Assembly: GCA_012729475.1 (NCBI GenBank)
Contig: JAAYDB010000016.1
Coordinates: 1 to 64,000 of the forward strand
Source: Bacteroidota bacterium
GTDB taxonomy: Bacteria; Bacteroidota; Bacteroidia; Bacteroidales; VadinHA17
Reading direction: 5' to 3'
Length of the DNA: 64,000 bases
A model generated the notes under the pieces. It had not been told where the DNA came from and made no database searches. It worked only from the letters and a program-made list of their open reading frames with translations. Both the position numbers and the translations under genes were made by a program. This document shows positions 1 through 10,771 of the stretch, one piece after another (the first letter of the stretch is position 1; each line of letters starts with the position of its first letter).

Positions 1-38
1 AAAAGCCATTTTCGCCTGAGGCGAAAAGGGCTTTTTTT
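1..38 (-). terminator. Rho-independent-type hairpin downstream of tRNA-Pro (bidirectional)
   Basis: AAAAGCC(1-7)/GGCTTTT(29-35) plus inner TTTTCGCC/GGCGAAAA stem, with T/A runs on both sides; lies 3' of the minus-strand tRNA. Confidence 0.75.
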
Positions 39-40
39 GT

Positions 41-114
<74 letters not shown>

Positions 115-378
115 TATACTCCGTAATGAATTGCCGGCAGATTATTTCCTGTCAACTGTATTTATCAGACGGCAGTGTTTTATTGAGCCGCAAAAATATA
201 ACGAGTTTTTCACAATTCATAGCTCCGGTTGAAATTAATCCTGAATGAGATGATTATAATAATAAATATATCCTGATTATCAGATAATAATGATTTTTGA
301 TAAGTGTGATAATTTATGATCAGGAAAATGAACCTGTAAAGATCTTATTTGTTTATACATTATTTAAAACTACTAAAG

Positions 379-921
379 ATGAAAACAAAAAAACTGGTTT
401 TAATAGTGAGTATGCTGACAGTTTCCTTTACAGTATTTTCACAGACGAAAAATTTTTATGATTTCAAGATAAAAACACTTGAGGGTGAAAATTTTGATCT
501 TTCCTCACTTAAAGGGAAAAAAGTAATGGTGGTTAATACTGCATCAAAATGTGGCTATACACCCCAGTATAAAGATCTTGAAGAATTATATCAAAAATAT
601 AAGGATGAATTGGTCATAATAGGATTTCCGGCAAATAATTTCCTGAATCAGGAACCCGGATCCGCTTTTGAAATAAGACAATTCTGCACAGAAAACTACA
701 ATATTACTTTTCCACTCATGGAAAAAATATCCGTTAGGGGAAAAGATATTCATCCTCTTTACCAATGGCTTACCTCGAAGGAAATGAATGGAGTAATGGA
801 TTCTGATGTCAAATGGAATTTCCAGAAATATCTCATTGATGAGAATGGAAATCTTGTTGATGTCCTCTATTCAAAAGAAAAGCCAGACTCTGAGAAAGTT
901 ATTACCTGGCTTTCTAATTAG
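379..921 (+). CDS. Glutathione peroxidase family thiol peroxidase (exported, Cys form)
   Basis: NTASKCGYTPQY and WNFQKYLIDENG motifs of the GPx family; N-terminal signal peptide; start MKTKKL preferred over ORF start 349. Confidence 0.9.
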   Translation: MKTKKLVLIVSMLTVSFTVFSQTKNFYDFKIKTLEGENFDLSSLKGKKVMVVNTASKCGYTPQYKDLEELYQKYKDELVIIGFPANNFLNQEPGSAFEIRQFCTENYNITFPLMEKISVRGKDIHPLYQWLTSKEMNGVMDSDVKWNFQKYLIDENGNLVDVLYSKEKPDSEKVITWLSN

Positions 922-1012
922 AAATTTAATCTTAAACCGGCTGCCTTTTACCACACTGATTTACTGAATTGGTCGGCGCAGTGTGAAAGATAAACCGTAT
1001 AAAACTTATTAT

Positions 1013-3289
1013 CTACCAGTCTTCTGATGCTTCCAGTTCAGTCAGGTTCCCTTTTTTACTGGCTATAAGAAAAGATTCCTGGTATAGCTCATTTAAGTCG
1101 CCAAGTTTAAGAGACGACCCCTTTCTTATGAAAAGAGGTATCTGATAAGGTTTAATTTTTACTGTTACATAGCTTCCTCCCGGATATTCATTATCAGTAT
1201 TCCATGCATCTATCCAGGTCTCACCTTCAGGGAGGTATACCTCTTTTTCAAATAGTCCTTCTTCCCAGATCACTGAAACAAGAATATCTTTGCCAAGAAG
1301 ATATGTTTCCCAGTTTTTCCATGAATCAGCCTGTTCCGGATATTCGAGAAATAAAGGTCTGGCAACAGGTGTCCCTTCTTTATTCGCTTCAATGACCAGT
1401 TCCTTAATGTAGGGGATAAGATTCATCCGTGTTTTGGAATAGAGCCGCCATGTTGCTATCATAGCGGTGTCGTATGAAGGTGTTCCTGTAATATTCCAGA
1501 ATCCTCTGTTTTCTGTTGGACCGACTTCCATTAATGGTGAGAAACACCCAAATCCAAGCCATTTCATGCAGGTCTCTCTGTTGAGTCCCCAGTAACCTCC
1601 TATATCCGAACCCCAGAGAGGGTAGCCCATAACGGCACATCTTTGCATAGCAATGACGGCAGCACGGAAAGCATGCGGCTCTCCTCTGATATCTCCGGCC
1701 CACATAGCACCATATTTTGAACTTCCTGTATACATTCCACGGGGAAACAATATGAAGTCATCCTGCAAAACTGGTTTTACTGCTTCATAAGTGGCTTTAA
1801 TGAATTGACGAGGATAGTCGTTATAATTTTCACGATATGTTTTCCCAGAGGCTGTAAATAAATTCAGGGAATCAAGTTCAACCTCTCCGTCTGCACGATC
1901 GAGCTTAAACCCTTTTACTCCCATTTTTGCCAGTTTAGCCGGACCATTTTCTCCCCACCACTTGGAAGCCTCTTCGTTTGTAAAATCAATGAGTTCCATC
2001 TGTCCCTCTACATCAGGCCGGGATGATGCACCTCCGAAAATATTGACCCTCATTCTTTGAGGAGATGTACCTGTTACTCCTCCTTGTTGTGTGCCGGATT
2101 GCGTGTTACCCTGCATAGCAGGAAGCTGTTGACCTGGTGTGGGCTGAAAAGGAAAAACACCTGGCATCCTTTTGTCAGGTGTAAGAGCAATCAGATCATA
2201 ACCTTTTTCTTTTGCATACTTAGCCTGATCTCCGCACACAAAAGGAGCAATCCATAACATTAGTTCCATACCGTGAGAATTTACCCATTTGATCATTGAC
2301 TCAGGCTTTGGGAACTTGACAGTGTCAAACTCAAAGTCTTCATAACCAAAGTATCCTTTTGCCCATGGCCTGTCTATCCAATATGCAGTAGCGGGTATAT
2401 CGTAGTGCTTCATCAGCAGAATATCTTCCGTGAGATCAGAATTGTAAGGAGATTTTACTCCGGTGCCGTCATAATATGTGGTATTATTGAAATGTTCGTC
2501 TCTCCATCTCCATGGTCCGAGAGCCCAGTCAGGAGGAAGAAAGGTTGGCCCTGTCTCAAGTGAATGGGCCTGAACAAGTTCTTTGGGTGTTTCTGCAACT
2601 CTGACACTTATTTTAAGTTCCGGACCTTCAAATGCAACCATCACAGCATCATTATATTCTTTACAGAAATCAAAAACCCCGGGCCATGTCCCATGCACAA
2701 AAAAGGAATAATTCTCAGAAGAAATATAAAATGGACAATATGCTGATGTGGTAGGCATAAGCTTCATCGAAGCCCTTTCACCTCTCAGATTTAAAGCAGT
2801 AGTGATATCTTCTCTCCATGATAACCTTTGATTGCCGTCTACTACTCTTTCAAAGATCCCAGTAAAATACTCATCAGGAGATGAATTTATATTCAAATGG
2901 AAAATGGCATAATCCAGATCCTTAACCCTTAGATTCAGATCATATACGTCTGTATTTTTTGTGACAGATAATATAAACTGCTGCCCCTGACTTAAAGTCC
3001 AGATATACTCTGTTGTTTGTCTGTCAACTTTTTTCTTCTCAGGAAGTCCTTTTATCCATTCTGTAACCCCATCTGTTTCAATGCCAATGCTCCCTGTGGC
3101 AGTAGACGGAGAGAAAACAGAAACAGAATTACCGAAAGGATTATTCAATTTTATTAAGGGGTTATTGTCAGTGTCGGAAGATATTTCTATTGCTCCTCCA
3201 CTTGTACATGAGCTGACAATCAAAACGAGTGATAATAAAAGAAAAACACTGTTAATCAGTACCTTGATAGGGTCATTTTTTATTTTCAT
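1013..3289 (-). CDS. Glycoside hydrolase family 31 lipoprotein (alpha-glucosidase/alpha-xylosidase-like)
   Basis: Lipobox-like LVSSCTSGG; GH31 core (LPPDWALGPWRWRDEHF, GFKLDRADGE, WAGDIRGE, GSDIGGYWG). Confidence 0.88.
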   Translation of the reverse strand: MKIKNDPIKVLINSVFLLLSLVLIVSSCTSGGAIEISSDTDNNPLIKLNNPFGNSVSVFSPSTATGSIGIETDGVTEWIKGLPEKKKVDRQTTEYIWTLSQGQQFILSVTKNTDVYDLNLRVKDLDYAIFHLNINSSPDEYFTGIFERVVDGNQRLSWREDITTALNLRGERASMKLMPTTSAYCPFYISSENYSFFVHGTWPGVFDFCKEYNDAVMVAFEGPELKISVRVAETPKELVQAHSLETGPTFLPPDWALGPWRWRDEHFNNTTYYDGTGVKSPYNSDLTEDILLMKHYDIPATAYWIDRPWAKGYFGYEDFEFDTVKFPKPESMIKWVNSHGMELMLWIAPFVCGDQAKYAKEKGYDLIALTPDKRMPGVFPFQPTPGQQLPAMQGNTQSGTQQGGVTGTSPQRMRVNIFGGASSRPDVEGQMELIDFTNEEASKWWGENGPAKLAKMGVKGFKLDRADGEVELDSLNLFTASGKTYRENYNDYPRQFIKATYEAVKPVLQDDFILFPRGMYTGSSKYGAMWAGDIRGEPHAFRAAVIAMQRCAVMGYPLWGSDIGGYWGLNRETCMKWLGFGCFSPLMEVGPTENRGFWNITGTPSYDTAMIATWRLYSKTRMNLIPYIKELVIEANKEGTPVARPLFLEYPEQADSWKNWETYLLGKDILVSVIWEEGLFEKEVYLPEGETWIDAWNTDNEYPGGSYVTVKIKPYQIPLFIRKGSSLKLGDLNELYQESFLIASKKGNLTELEASEDW

Positions 3290-3409
3290 ACTGAAATACG
3301 GTTTTATTTTATGGATTGACTATAGTTATATCAGCTTTAAGATAGATAAAATTATAATTCATGGGCAAAAAGTTCTGTTTAGGAATATTAAACAACACTT
3401 ATCCTTTGA

Positions 3410-5461
3410 TTACTTTTCATGAATCTTTTTAAGGTAATTAAAGACTTCGACCTGCGACCTGTATGCTTTTTTACCCTGTTTAATGAACTTGTTGGAAAGA
3501 TTTGCATCTAATTTGCGGGCCTTTACATTATCATTCCATTGTATCTGAAAGATCTCTTTTAGTTCATTTTTTATTGTCCTGTCAAAAACGGGACAGGTCA
3601 CTTCTATCCTGCGGTCAACATTACGGGTCATCAGATCAGCTGATGTAATATAACACTCTTCATGCCCGCCGTTACAAAATATCATGAATCTTGTGTGTTC
3701 AAGGAACCTGTCAACAATACCAATCCCTTTTATATTGTCACTTGTATCTTTTTTCCCGGTAATAAGTGACATCATTCCTCTTATTATCAGCTTTACATTT
3801 ACACCGGCCATACTGGCTTCATAAAGTTTGTCAATAATCTCGTAATCGGTAAGATTGTTCAGTTTTAAATATATATAGGCTTTACTTCCGTTTCTTGCAT
3901 TTTTTATTTCATTGTCAATCAGAAGTGTGATCTTATTTCTTAATGAAAAAGGGGAGAGGATGAGATGGTAAAAATTATCCTTTTTATAATTGGCATTAAA
4001 GAAGTTAAATACTTTAAAAACTTCGTTGGTAATTTTGATATTTGTAGTAAGCAGGAGGTGATCTGTATAAATTTTTGCTGTGTCTTCATTGAAATTACCT
4101 GTTCCTACGGCTGCATATCTTTGAGTAGTAATATTGTTTACAACTCTTGTTATAAGAAGCAGTTTTGCATGCACTTTTAATCCTGGAACACCATATATTA
4201 CTTTTACTCCGGCTTCCATGAGTTTATTTCCCCACAGGATATTTGCTTCTTCATCAAACCTTGCCTGAAGTTCCACTACTGTCGTAACACTTTTTCCATT
4301 TCTTACAGCATTGAGAAGGGCATTGACAACACTGGAATTACGTGCCAGCCGATAGAGGGTTATCTGTATTGAAGTCACATAGGGATCGATAGAGGCTTCA
4401 CGAAGAAGATCAATGAGATAATCGAAGGGATGATAAGGAAAGAAGAGCATAATGTCCTTTTTCTTCATTGCCGACAAAATACTTTTGCCAGGGATTATAT
4501 CCTTGTGAGGCAGGGAGACGAGTGGGTCGTAATAGAATTTGCTTTTTCCGAGATAAGGTATCTTTATCAGATCTTTCAGATTATGGTATCTGTCAGCCGG
4601 TATGATGACATCATCCGGGCCGAATTCAAATTTCCTGGTAAGAATTTTCAGCAGATCTTCAGGGATATCCCTGTCGTATACAAATCTCACAGGTGAACCC
4701 CATTTCCTTTGGTTAAGACTGCGGGATATCTTTTCAATATAGCTTTCTGAAATATCATCGGTTATTTCCAGCTCGGCATCTTTGGTTAGTTTAATAGTAT
4801 AGGCAGAAAACTCATCAAAATCAAATATGAAGAAGATATCTTTAAGTCCAAAACGGATTATATCATCCAGATAAATAATGAATCGTCCTTCCTCTGTCTC
4901 AGGCAGTACAATAAAACGTGGCAGTATATTGGCAGGTATTTCAACGAGAGCATATTTCTTTTTACCGCTTTGTTTTTTATTCAGAATAATAGCAAGATAG
5001 ATAGCATCATCTGTCAGGTTAGGCATTTCTGTATCTTTTTCTATCAGATAGGGCATCAGTCTTGTTCTTACTTCTGAATGGAAATAGGATCTTACAAATT
5101 CAGACTGTTCCTGATTCAGCTGTTTCTCATCGATAAAATGGATATTTTGTTTTGCCAGTTCATGGATAAGAGATTTATATATCTTTTCAAATTTAGTGTT
5201 CTGAAGAAGAACAATTTCCTGTATTTTTTTCAAAGTGGTTTTTGGAGGATAGCCAAGCAGATCTCTTGATTTTAAATCCAGTTTTGAGAGTCTCTTTAAG
5301 GTAGCGACCCTTACCCTGAAATATTCGTCAAGGTTATTGGAGTAGATACCAAGAAATTTAAAGCGTTCAATGAGAGGGACATCCTTGTTTTCAGCTTCCT
5401 GTAAGACCCTTTCGTTAAATGACAACCAACTGATTTCCTTTGGTATATATCTCTTACTCAT
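3410..5461 (-). CDS. ppk1: Polyphosphate kinase 1
   Basis: Full-length PPK1: ISWLSFNERVLQEA, LFFPYHPFD, QITLYRLARNSSVVNALLNA, VHAKLLLI, YAAVGTGNFNEDTAKIYTD. Confidence 0.96.
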   Translation of the reverse strand: MSKRYIPKEISWLSFNERVLQEAENKDVPLIERFKFLGIYSNNLDEYFRVRVATLKRLSKLDLKSRDLLGYPPKTTLKKIQEIVLLQNTKFEKIYKSLIHELAKQNIHFIDEKQLNQEQSEFVRSYFHSEVRTRLMPYLIEKDTEMPNLTDDAIYLAIILNKKQSGKKKYALVEIPANILPRFIVLPETEEGRFIIYLDDIIRFGLKDIFFIFDFDEFSAYTIKLTKDAELEITDDISESYIEKISRSLNQRKWGSPVRFVYDRDIPEDLLKILTRKFEFGPDDVIIPADRYHNLKDLIKIPYLGKSKFYYDPLVSLPHKDIIPGKSILSAMKKKDIMLFFPYHPFDYLIDLLREASIDPYVTSIQITLYRLARNSSVVNALLNAVRNGKSVTTVVELQARFDEEANILWGNKLMEAGVKVIYGVPGLKVHAKLLLITRVVNNITTQRYAAVGTGNFNEDTAKIYTDHLLLTTNIKITNEVFKVFNFFNANYKKDNFYHLILSPFSLRNKITLLIDNEIKNARNGSKAYIYLKLNNLTDYEIIDKLYEASMAGVNVKLIIRGMMSLITGKKDTSDNIKGIGIVDRFLEHTRFMIFCNGGHEECYITSADLMTRNVDRRIEVTCPVFDRTIKNELKEIFQIQWNDNVKARKLDANLSNKFIKQGKKAYRSQVEVFNYLKKIHEK

Positions 5462-5462
5462 T

Positions 5463-5954
5463 TCATTTTTCTGGTTTTAGAAAGTATTCCTTTTTACCTG
5501 TACCTGGTTTTATTTCCTCCCATGATGATACTTTGAATGAGATACCGACTATACTGGTTTTGGTTAGAAATTCACAGCCCTCAATGCATAGTCTGTCAGC
5601 CATTTCAGTGAATGAGGGATTGTGACCGATAAGGGTTATTGTCTCAATGTCATAAGGAATAGTATTTAGCATCTCCATCAGATATTTTATTCCTGCCTGA
5701 AAGTACAGGTTACTGTCAAGCAGTATTTTCTCGGGTTTTATTCCGAACTCAACGGCAATAAGTATAGCTGTTTCAAGGGCGCGGAAGGCAGGACTTGTGA
5801 TCAACAATCCGGGGCCTTTCTCTTTGCCTCTTAACCGAAGAGCCATTTCTTTCGTGATCAGTTTGCCTTTGGTTGTAAGTGATCTGTCAAAATCGTTTAG
5901 GCCTGAAGAACCGTCTTCAGCTCTGCCATGTCTTATGAAAATGATCTTTTTCAT
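5463..5954 (-). CDS. sixA: SixA-type phosphohistidine phosphatase (histidine phosphatase superfamily)
   Basis: N-terminal FIRHGRAED RHG motif, TLIGHNPSFTE; 1-2 nt upstream of ppk1. Confidence 0.88.
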   Translation of the reverse strand: MKKIIFIRHGRAEDGSSGLNDFDRSLTTKGKLITKEMALRLRGKEKGPGLLITSPAFRALETAILIAVEFGIKPEKILLDSNLYFQAGIKYLMEMLNTIPYDIETITLIGHNPSFTEMADRLCIEGCEFLTKTSIVGISFKVSSWEEIKPGTGKKEYFLKPEK

Positions 5955-5990
5955 ACCTCAGGTATAAATAATGATACGTTTGCATTAGGG

Positions 5991-7031
5991 TTATGAGCCA
6001 AAACAGTTGCCCATATTGATCGAATGTAGTACCATAGGGTCTTCAGGGTCAACAAGTCTTAGCTTACCTGCTATTTCTTTAAGCGGAACGGCAATTATCT
6101 TATTGTTTTTCAGAGATACCATCTTCCCGAAATCATGATCTGCTATCAGATCTGCTGCTGCTGTTCCGTATCTTGTAGCCAGTACACGGTCCATAGGAGA
6201 GGGACTGCCCCCTCTTTGTATGTATCCCAGTACAGTCTCACGCGTTTCCAGATTAGTCATCTCGTATATCCTGTTACTGATATATTGTGCTACAGACCTC
6301 TCTTTACCCGGATTTTTTATCCCTTCTGCAACAACTACAATGGAATATGGTTTGTTCTGTTCGACACGATGCATAAGATACTCTGCAATTTTTTCTTCCT
6401 TGTAGGGTATTTCCGGTATGAGTATAACATCACCACCCCCCGCAATACCTGCATAAAGAGCTATCCAGCCGGCATGGTGCCCCATCACTTCTATGATCAT
6501 AATCCTTTTATGCGAATTAGCAGTTGAATGAAGCCTGTCAATAGCTTCTGCAGCTATATTAACCGCTGAATCGAAACCAAAAGTCATGTCCGTGCCCCAC
6601 ACATCATTGTCAATAGTTTTGGGAATACCTATAACATTTAATCCCTCCTGTGACAGAAGATTGGCAGTCTTCAGAGTACCGTTTCCACCAATGCAGACAA
6701 GACAATCCAAACCCATCTGCTCATAGTGTTCTCTTATCAGATCAGGTTTTCTGATCTCATTCTTTTTCTTTCTTGCCTCTTTGAAAGGTTTCTCTCTTGA
6801 TGTTCCCAGTATAGTCCCTCCAACTGTTAGTATGCCCGATAAGTCTCTCTCAGTAAGTTCCGTATATTCTTTGTGGATGAGACCTGTGAAACCATCACTT
6901 ATTCCAACAAGATGCATCCCGTATTTTACAATTGCTGTTTTGCCTACACCTCGTATCGCAGCATTAATACCCGGGCAATCACCCCCGGCTGTCAGGATAC
7001 CGATCTTCATCCCATTGTTCATTTTTGCCAT
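5991..7031 (-). CDS. pfkA: ATP/PPi-dependent 6-phosphofructokinase
   Basis: GILTAGGDCPGINAAIRG, GGNGTLKTA, GIPKTIDNDVWGTDMTFGFDSA, EVMGHHAGWIAL. Confidence 0.93.
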   Translation of the reverse strand: MAKMNNGMKIGILTAGGDCPGINAAIRGVGKTAIVKYGMHLVGISDGFTGLIHKEYTELTERDLSGILTVGGTILGTSREKPFKEARKKKNEIRKPDLIREHYEQMGLDCLVCIGGNGTLKTANLLSQEGLNVIGIPKTIDNDVWGTDMTFGFDSAVNIAAEAIDRLHSTANSHKRIMIIEVMGHHAGWIALYAGIAGGGDVILIPEIPYKEEKIAEYLMHRVEQNKPYSIVVVAEGIKNPGKERSVAQYISNRIYEMTNLETRETVLGYIQRGGSPSPMDRVLATRYGTAAADLIADHDFGKMVSLKNNKIIAVPLKEIAGKLRLVDPEDPMVLHSINMGNCFGS

Positions 7032-7417
7032 ATTATGAATTTCAGGTTTTTGTGATAAGCAAATTTACTTTTTTCTTTTCGGTTTCCTACGACTAACCTT
7101 TATTTTCCTGTACCATAAAATTATACGAAGTGATGATCAATATGTCTATAACCCTCCCTGATAAGGTGTCCTGAAATTGAGGATATCAGAAATAATTTCC
7201 ATACAGAATGAACCGTGAATTTTTTGCTATTTCAGAACTAAACATAAAAACAGAAAATAAAAGCGTATAAAAATGAAGAATACATTTGTTTCGCACATAG
7301 CTTAAAGTAACCTCCGAAATAATTACTGACAACGATCATTTATCATATTATCTTTTAAAATATTGTTTTGTATAATACATTGTTGTATATTTTATGTTCA
7401 TAATAATATTTTAACTG

Positions 7418-8299
7418 ATGGGAGATGATTATGTTAAACTCAAAGAAATAAAACCTGAATTAACAGCATACATAAAGGAATCTCGGTTATCACTGTTACA
7501 AACTCCGGCCCCCGGAACTAAAGAAGTTCACGATATAAGGGTGTATATGAAAAAATCAAGGGCCGTTATGAAAATTATATCAGGACAGCTTGAGGATGAC
7601 TTCTATAAACGGCAATATGAAACATACAGGGAAATAGGTCAGAGGACCAGTTCATGGAGAGATAATTCGGTCCACAGGAAAATACTAAAAAATCTGAAAA
7701 AAAAATATCCCGGAATTTTTTCAAACCTCACTGACAGAAAAGATATTGATAGATTATTACAGAAAGCAAGCAATAAACAAACATCCTCGCAGGAGGTTTT
7801 AAATGAAATAAAGATTATCGACGATAATCTTAACAAGGCAGGTTTCAGGCTCAGGTTTCAGAATATGAATGATATGGAGCCAAAAATTCTGGTTACTGAG
7901 CTTGAAAAAAGCTTTAATCTTGTTGTTGATAGTTATCTTTCATGCAGGAATAATACTAAACCGGAGAAGGTTCATACTTTTAGAAAAAGGGCAAAAGATT
8001 TATTATATCAGCTCTGTTTTTTTCGTCCTCTTAATCCGCCTGCTGTCAGATCACTGGAGAAAAAGCTTGATGATCTTACCCGTAACCTTGGGAAATACAA
8101 CGATATGTCGCAGTTAATTCTTTGTTTGAACTATAAATATAAAAAGAAATCGTCTGATCCGGCACTTGATGAATTGATGGTACTTATAAGAGAGGAACAG
8201 GACAAATACCTTTCCAAAGTATGGCCTGTGGCACGTAAAATATTCCGTCCTGGTCAGAAGCTGGTGAATATATTGGGCTTCAGAATATTGATATTATAG
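7418..8299 (+). CDS. CHAD domain protein (predicted polyphosphate-binding)
   Basis: VHDIRVYMKKSRAVMKII and VHTFRKRAKDLLYQLCFF: two conserved His/Arg/Lys-rich helices typical of CHAD. Confidence 0.85.
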   Translation: MGDDYVKLKEIKPELTAYIKESRLSLLQTPAPGTKEVHDIRVYMKKSRAVMKIISGQLEDDFYKRQYETYREIGQRTSSWRDNSVHRKILKNLKKKYPGIFSNLTDRKDIDRLLQKASNKQTSSQEVLNEIKIIDDNLNKAGFRLRFQNMNDMEPKILVTELEKSFNLVVDSYLSCRNNTKPEKVHTFRKRAKDLLYQLCFFRPLNPPAVRSLEKKLDDLTRNLGKYNDMSQLILCLNYKYKKKSSDPALDELMVLIREEQDKYLSKVWPVARKIFRPGQKLVNILGFRILIL

Positions 8300-8301
8300 T
8301 A

Positions 8302-9810
8302 TTATTTGTCAAGAATAAACCAGTGATAATACGATGATTTCATCTTTTCCTGAAACGTACGGTGATGAAACTCATTTGTATGGTTGTCATAAATGTAATC
8401 GCCAGCCCATTCACCGGCATTTTTTATTATATCTTTGATTGCTCCAATGATAAAGAGCAATTCATTATCTGTCATTGTGGGATGCAATGATAAACGTATC
8501 CAGCCGGGTTTAAGAGAAAGATCACCTGCCTCAATCATTTTGGTTATTTCTTTGGAAAGGTTAATGCCTACATCAAGAAGAAAATGACCGTATGTACCGG
8601 CACACGAACACCCCCCTCTTACCTGTATGCCGAACCTGTCATTTAACAGTTTTGTAAAAAGATTATGGTGTATGTTATCAACATAAAAGGAAAAAACTCC
8701 CAGTCTGTTTTTTATATTAGCTGCCAGAATATGTAATTCTTTTATTTTTTCAAGCTCATTGAATGTTATTTCAGTGAGTTCTTTCTCTCTTTTACCAATT
8801 TTATCAACCCCCATTTTCTCTTTCAGGGTTACAGCCAGGGCTGCCTTTATACCCTGCAGAAAACCTGGAGTACCTCCGTCTTCTTTTGCCTCAATGTCAC
8901 TGATATAACTGTATCCGCCCCATCTGTTTGTCCATTTCACAGTGCCCCCACCGGGTGTATCGGGTATCTGATTCTTATATAATTTCCTATTGAAGATAAG
9001 TACTCCGGCACTTCCGGGTCCTCCCAGAAATTTATGTGGAGAAAAGAAAATTGCATCAAGATGGCAAAGTTCATTTCCCGGATGCATATCTATTTTGACA
9101 TAGGGAGAAGAAGCTGCAAAATCTACAAAACAATATCCATTGTATTCATGCATTATTGCTGCAAGTTCATAATAGGGAGGAAAATAACCGGTAACATTGG
9201 AACAGGCAGAAAATGAGCCAATAAGGAGAGGGCGGTTCTTGTACTTTACTATCTCTTTTCTCAGTGTGTCAGGATTGACTGTAAGATCAGAGGCTGGTTC
9301 AAGCACAACAACATCTGCCATGGTTTCAAACCAGGAGGTGTGATTTGAATGGTGCTCAGTATGTGTAAGAAAGATAACCGGACGGTTTTTATTTGGTATA
9401 TCTCTGCATTTGGTATAATTACCTTTACTTAAAGCACAGTAGGACAGGGCATGCTCGGGTACCTTTAATCCCAGTATCCTCTGAAGCTTAGCTACAGCAG
9501 ATGTCATACCTGTCCCGGTGAAAAGCAGAAGGTCATCCTCTCCGGCATTGACATGGCTTTTGACTATCTTCTGTGAAAGATGATAGGCCTTAGTCATTGC
9601 CAGACCTGTTGATGAAGACTCGGAATGAGTATTGCCAACCATAGGACCAATATCTTCAGACAGTCGTTTTTCAATAGGACCATATAATCTTCCACTGGCT
9701 ATCCAGTCGGCATATACAAGGCGCTTCCTGCCGTAGGGAGTTTCTATATCGGCATCTGAGCCAATGATGTTTTCACGGAAAGAACCGAAATACCTTTCTA
9801 AATCGGACAT
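8302..9810 (-). CDS. Aminotransferase class V / cysteine desulfurase-like PLP enzyme
   Basis: TGTGMTSAVAKLQ, HTEHHSNHTSW, VDFAASSPYVKIDMHP, FFSPHKFLGGPGSAGVL (PLP Lys), RGGCSCAGTYGH; start MSDLERY chosen over ORF start 9882 to avoid overlap. Confidence 0.85.
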   Translation of the reverse strand: MSDLERYFGSFRENIIGSDADIETPYGRKRLVYADWIASGRLYGPIEKRLSEDIGPMVGNTHSESSSTGLAMTKAYHLSQKIVKSHVNAGEDDLLLFTGTGMTSAVAKLQRILGLKVPEHALSYCALSKGNYTKCRDIPNKNRPVIFLTHTEHHSNHTSWFETMADVVVLEPASDLTVNPDTLRKEIVKYKNRPLLIGSFSACSNVTGYFPPYYELAAIMHEYNGYCFVDFAASSPYVKIDMHPGNELCHLDAIFFSPHKFLGGPGSAGVLIFNRKLYKNQIPDTPGGGTVKWTNRWGGYSYISDIEAKEDGGTPGFLQGIKAALAVTLKEKMGVDKIGKREKELTEITFNELEKIKELHILAANIKNRLGVFSFYVDNIHHNLFTKLLNDRFGIQVRGGCSCAGTYGHFLLDVGINLSKEITKMIEAGDLSLKPGWIRLSLHPTMTDNELLFIIGAIKDIIKNAGEWAGDYIYDNHTNEFHHRTFQEKMKSSYYHWFILDK

Positions 9811-9850
9811 GAATTTTCTTATTTTATTGATAACCAGATCAGATATATAC

Positions 9851-10495
9851 TTATAGAAAACCGTAGAAATGGTTCTCAACAATACGACATAAGGTGTGTA
9901 TTATTGGCCTGTGGAGTTCCTGAATAAACGCAGTGTCTGATGAAGGCACACTGATTACCAGATCACAGTGAGCTTTCATTTTACCACCTGTGGATCCTGT
10001 TATCCCAATGATTTTAATGTTCATAGCCCTTGCCGCAATACAGGCATCTATAATATTCTGAGAGTTTCCAGAAGTACTTATTCCAATTAATATATCATTC
10101 TCCGAAGCGTAGGCAAGTATCTGCTGTGCGTAAATAAGAGCAGGATCCATATCGTTACTTATAGCTGTAATAAGTGATGAATGAGAAGTTAGTGCAATAG
10201 CTGCTAATCCATGTTCCAGATTTTCTGCAAGATAGTCACCCCTGCTGCCGGATATCTCTCTTAAGTGGTTTTTGAAGCCAGGCTCCAGATTTCGTTTAAT
10301 TTCAAAACTTTTCATCAATTCAGCAACCATATGTTCAGCATCCGAGCAACTGCCTCCGTTACCGCAAATAAGTAATTTGCCATTATGACTGTAACAATTG
10401 ATTATCATGCCGGCTGCTTCAGCAATCATTTCTTTTATTGATGAAAGACAGGGATACCTTTCATACAGCTGATTTAAAGCTTCATCTTGAGACAT
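9851..10495 (-). CDS. gmhA: Phosphoheptose isomerase-like SIS domain protein
   Basis: LLICGNGGSCSDAEHMVAEL, GISTSGNSQNIIDA, GITGSTGGKM. Confidence 0.88.
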   Translation of the reverse strand: MSQDEALNQLYERYPCLSSIKEMIAEAAGMIINCYSHNGKLLICGNGGSCSDAEHMVAELMKSFEIKRNLEPGFKNHLREISGSRGDYLAENLEHGLAAIALTSHSSLITAISNDMDPALIYAQQILAYASENDILIGISTSGNSQNIIDACIAARAMNIKIIGITGSTGGKMKAHCDLVISVPSSDTAFIQELHRPIIHTLCRIVENHFYGFL

Positions 10496-10771
10496 ATCAG
10501 TAGTTTTGATCGCTTAAATGTATTAATTTTGTTGCTATTTCAGAAATAACTATTGAAATCACAGAATAACAGAAAACTAAGAAAAGCAGTAACTCAGCAG
10601 GAGAAATTGTTAAATGCAATTTTCCGTTCAAAATATAAAATGATTTTCTGTTTTAATTTTAATACTTCTGATGAGTATAAATACCCCGTATAAAATAGGT
10701 TTTAAGCTTCTTCCAGCTTAGGTTTGTTAAAGATAATTTTGTGCTATTGAAGAAAAAGACATATTACTGCA

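Noticed and set aside
379-921. Possible selenoprotein glutathione peroxidase
   Set aside because: Catalytic position reads as Cys codon (TGT in SKCGYTP) and there is no in-frame TGA.
1404-1703. 99-aa minus ORF inside GH31
   Set aside because: Alternative frame within a well-supported CDS; no family resemblance.
8302-9882. Overlap between the PLP enzyme and gmhA as translational coupling
   Set aside because: The overlap depends on the longest ORF start; the internal start MSDLERY (9810) fits homologous length better and removes it.
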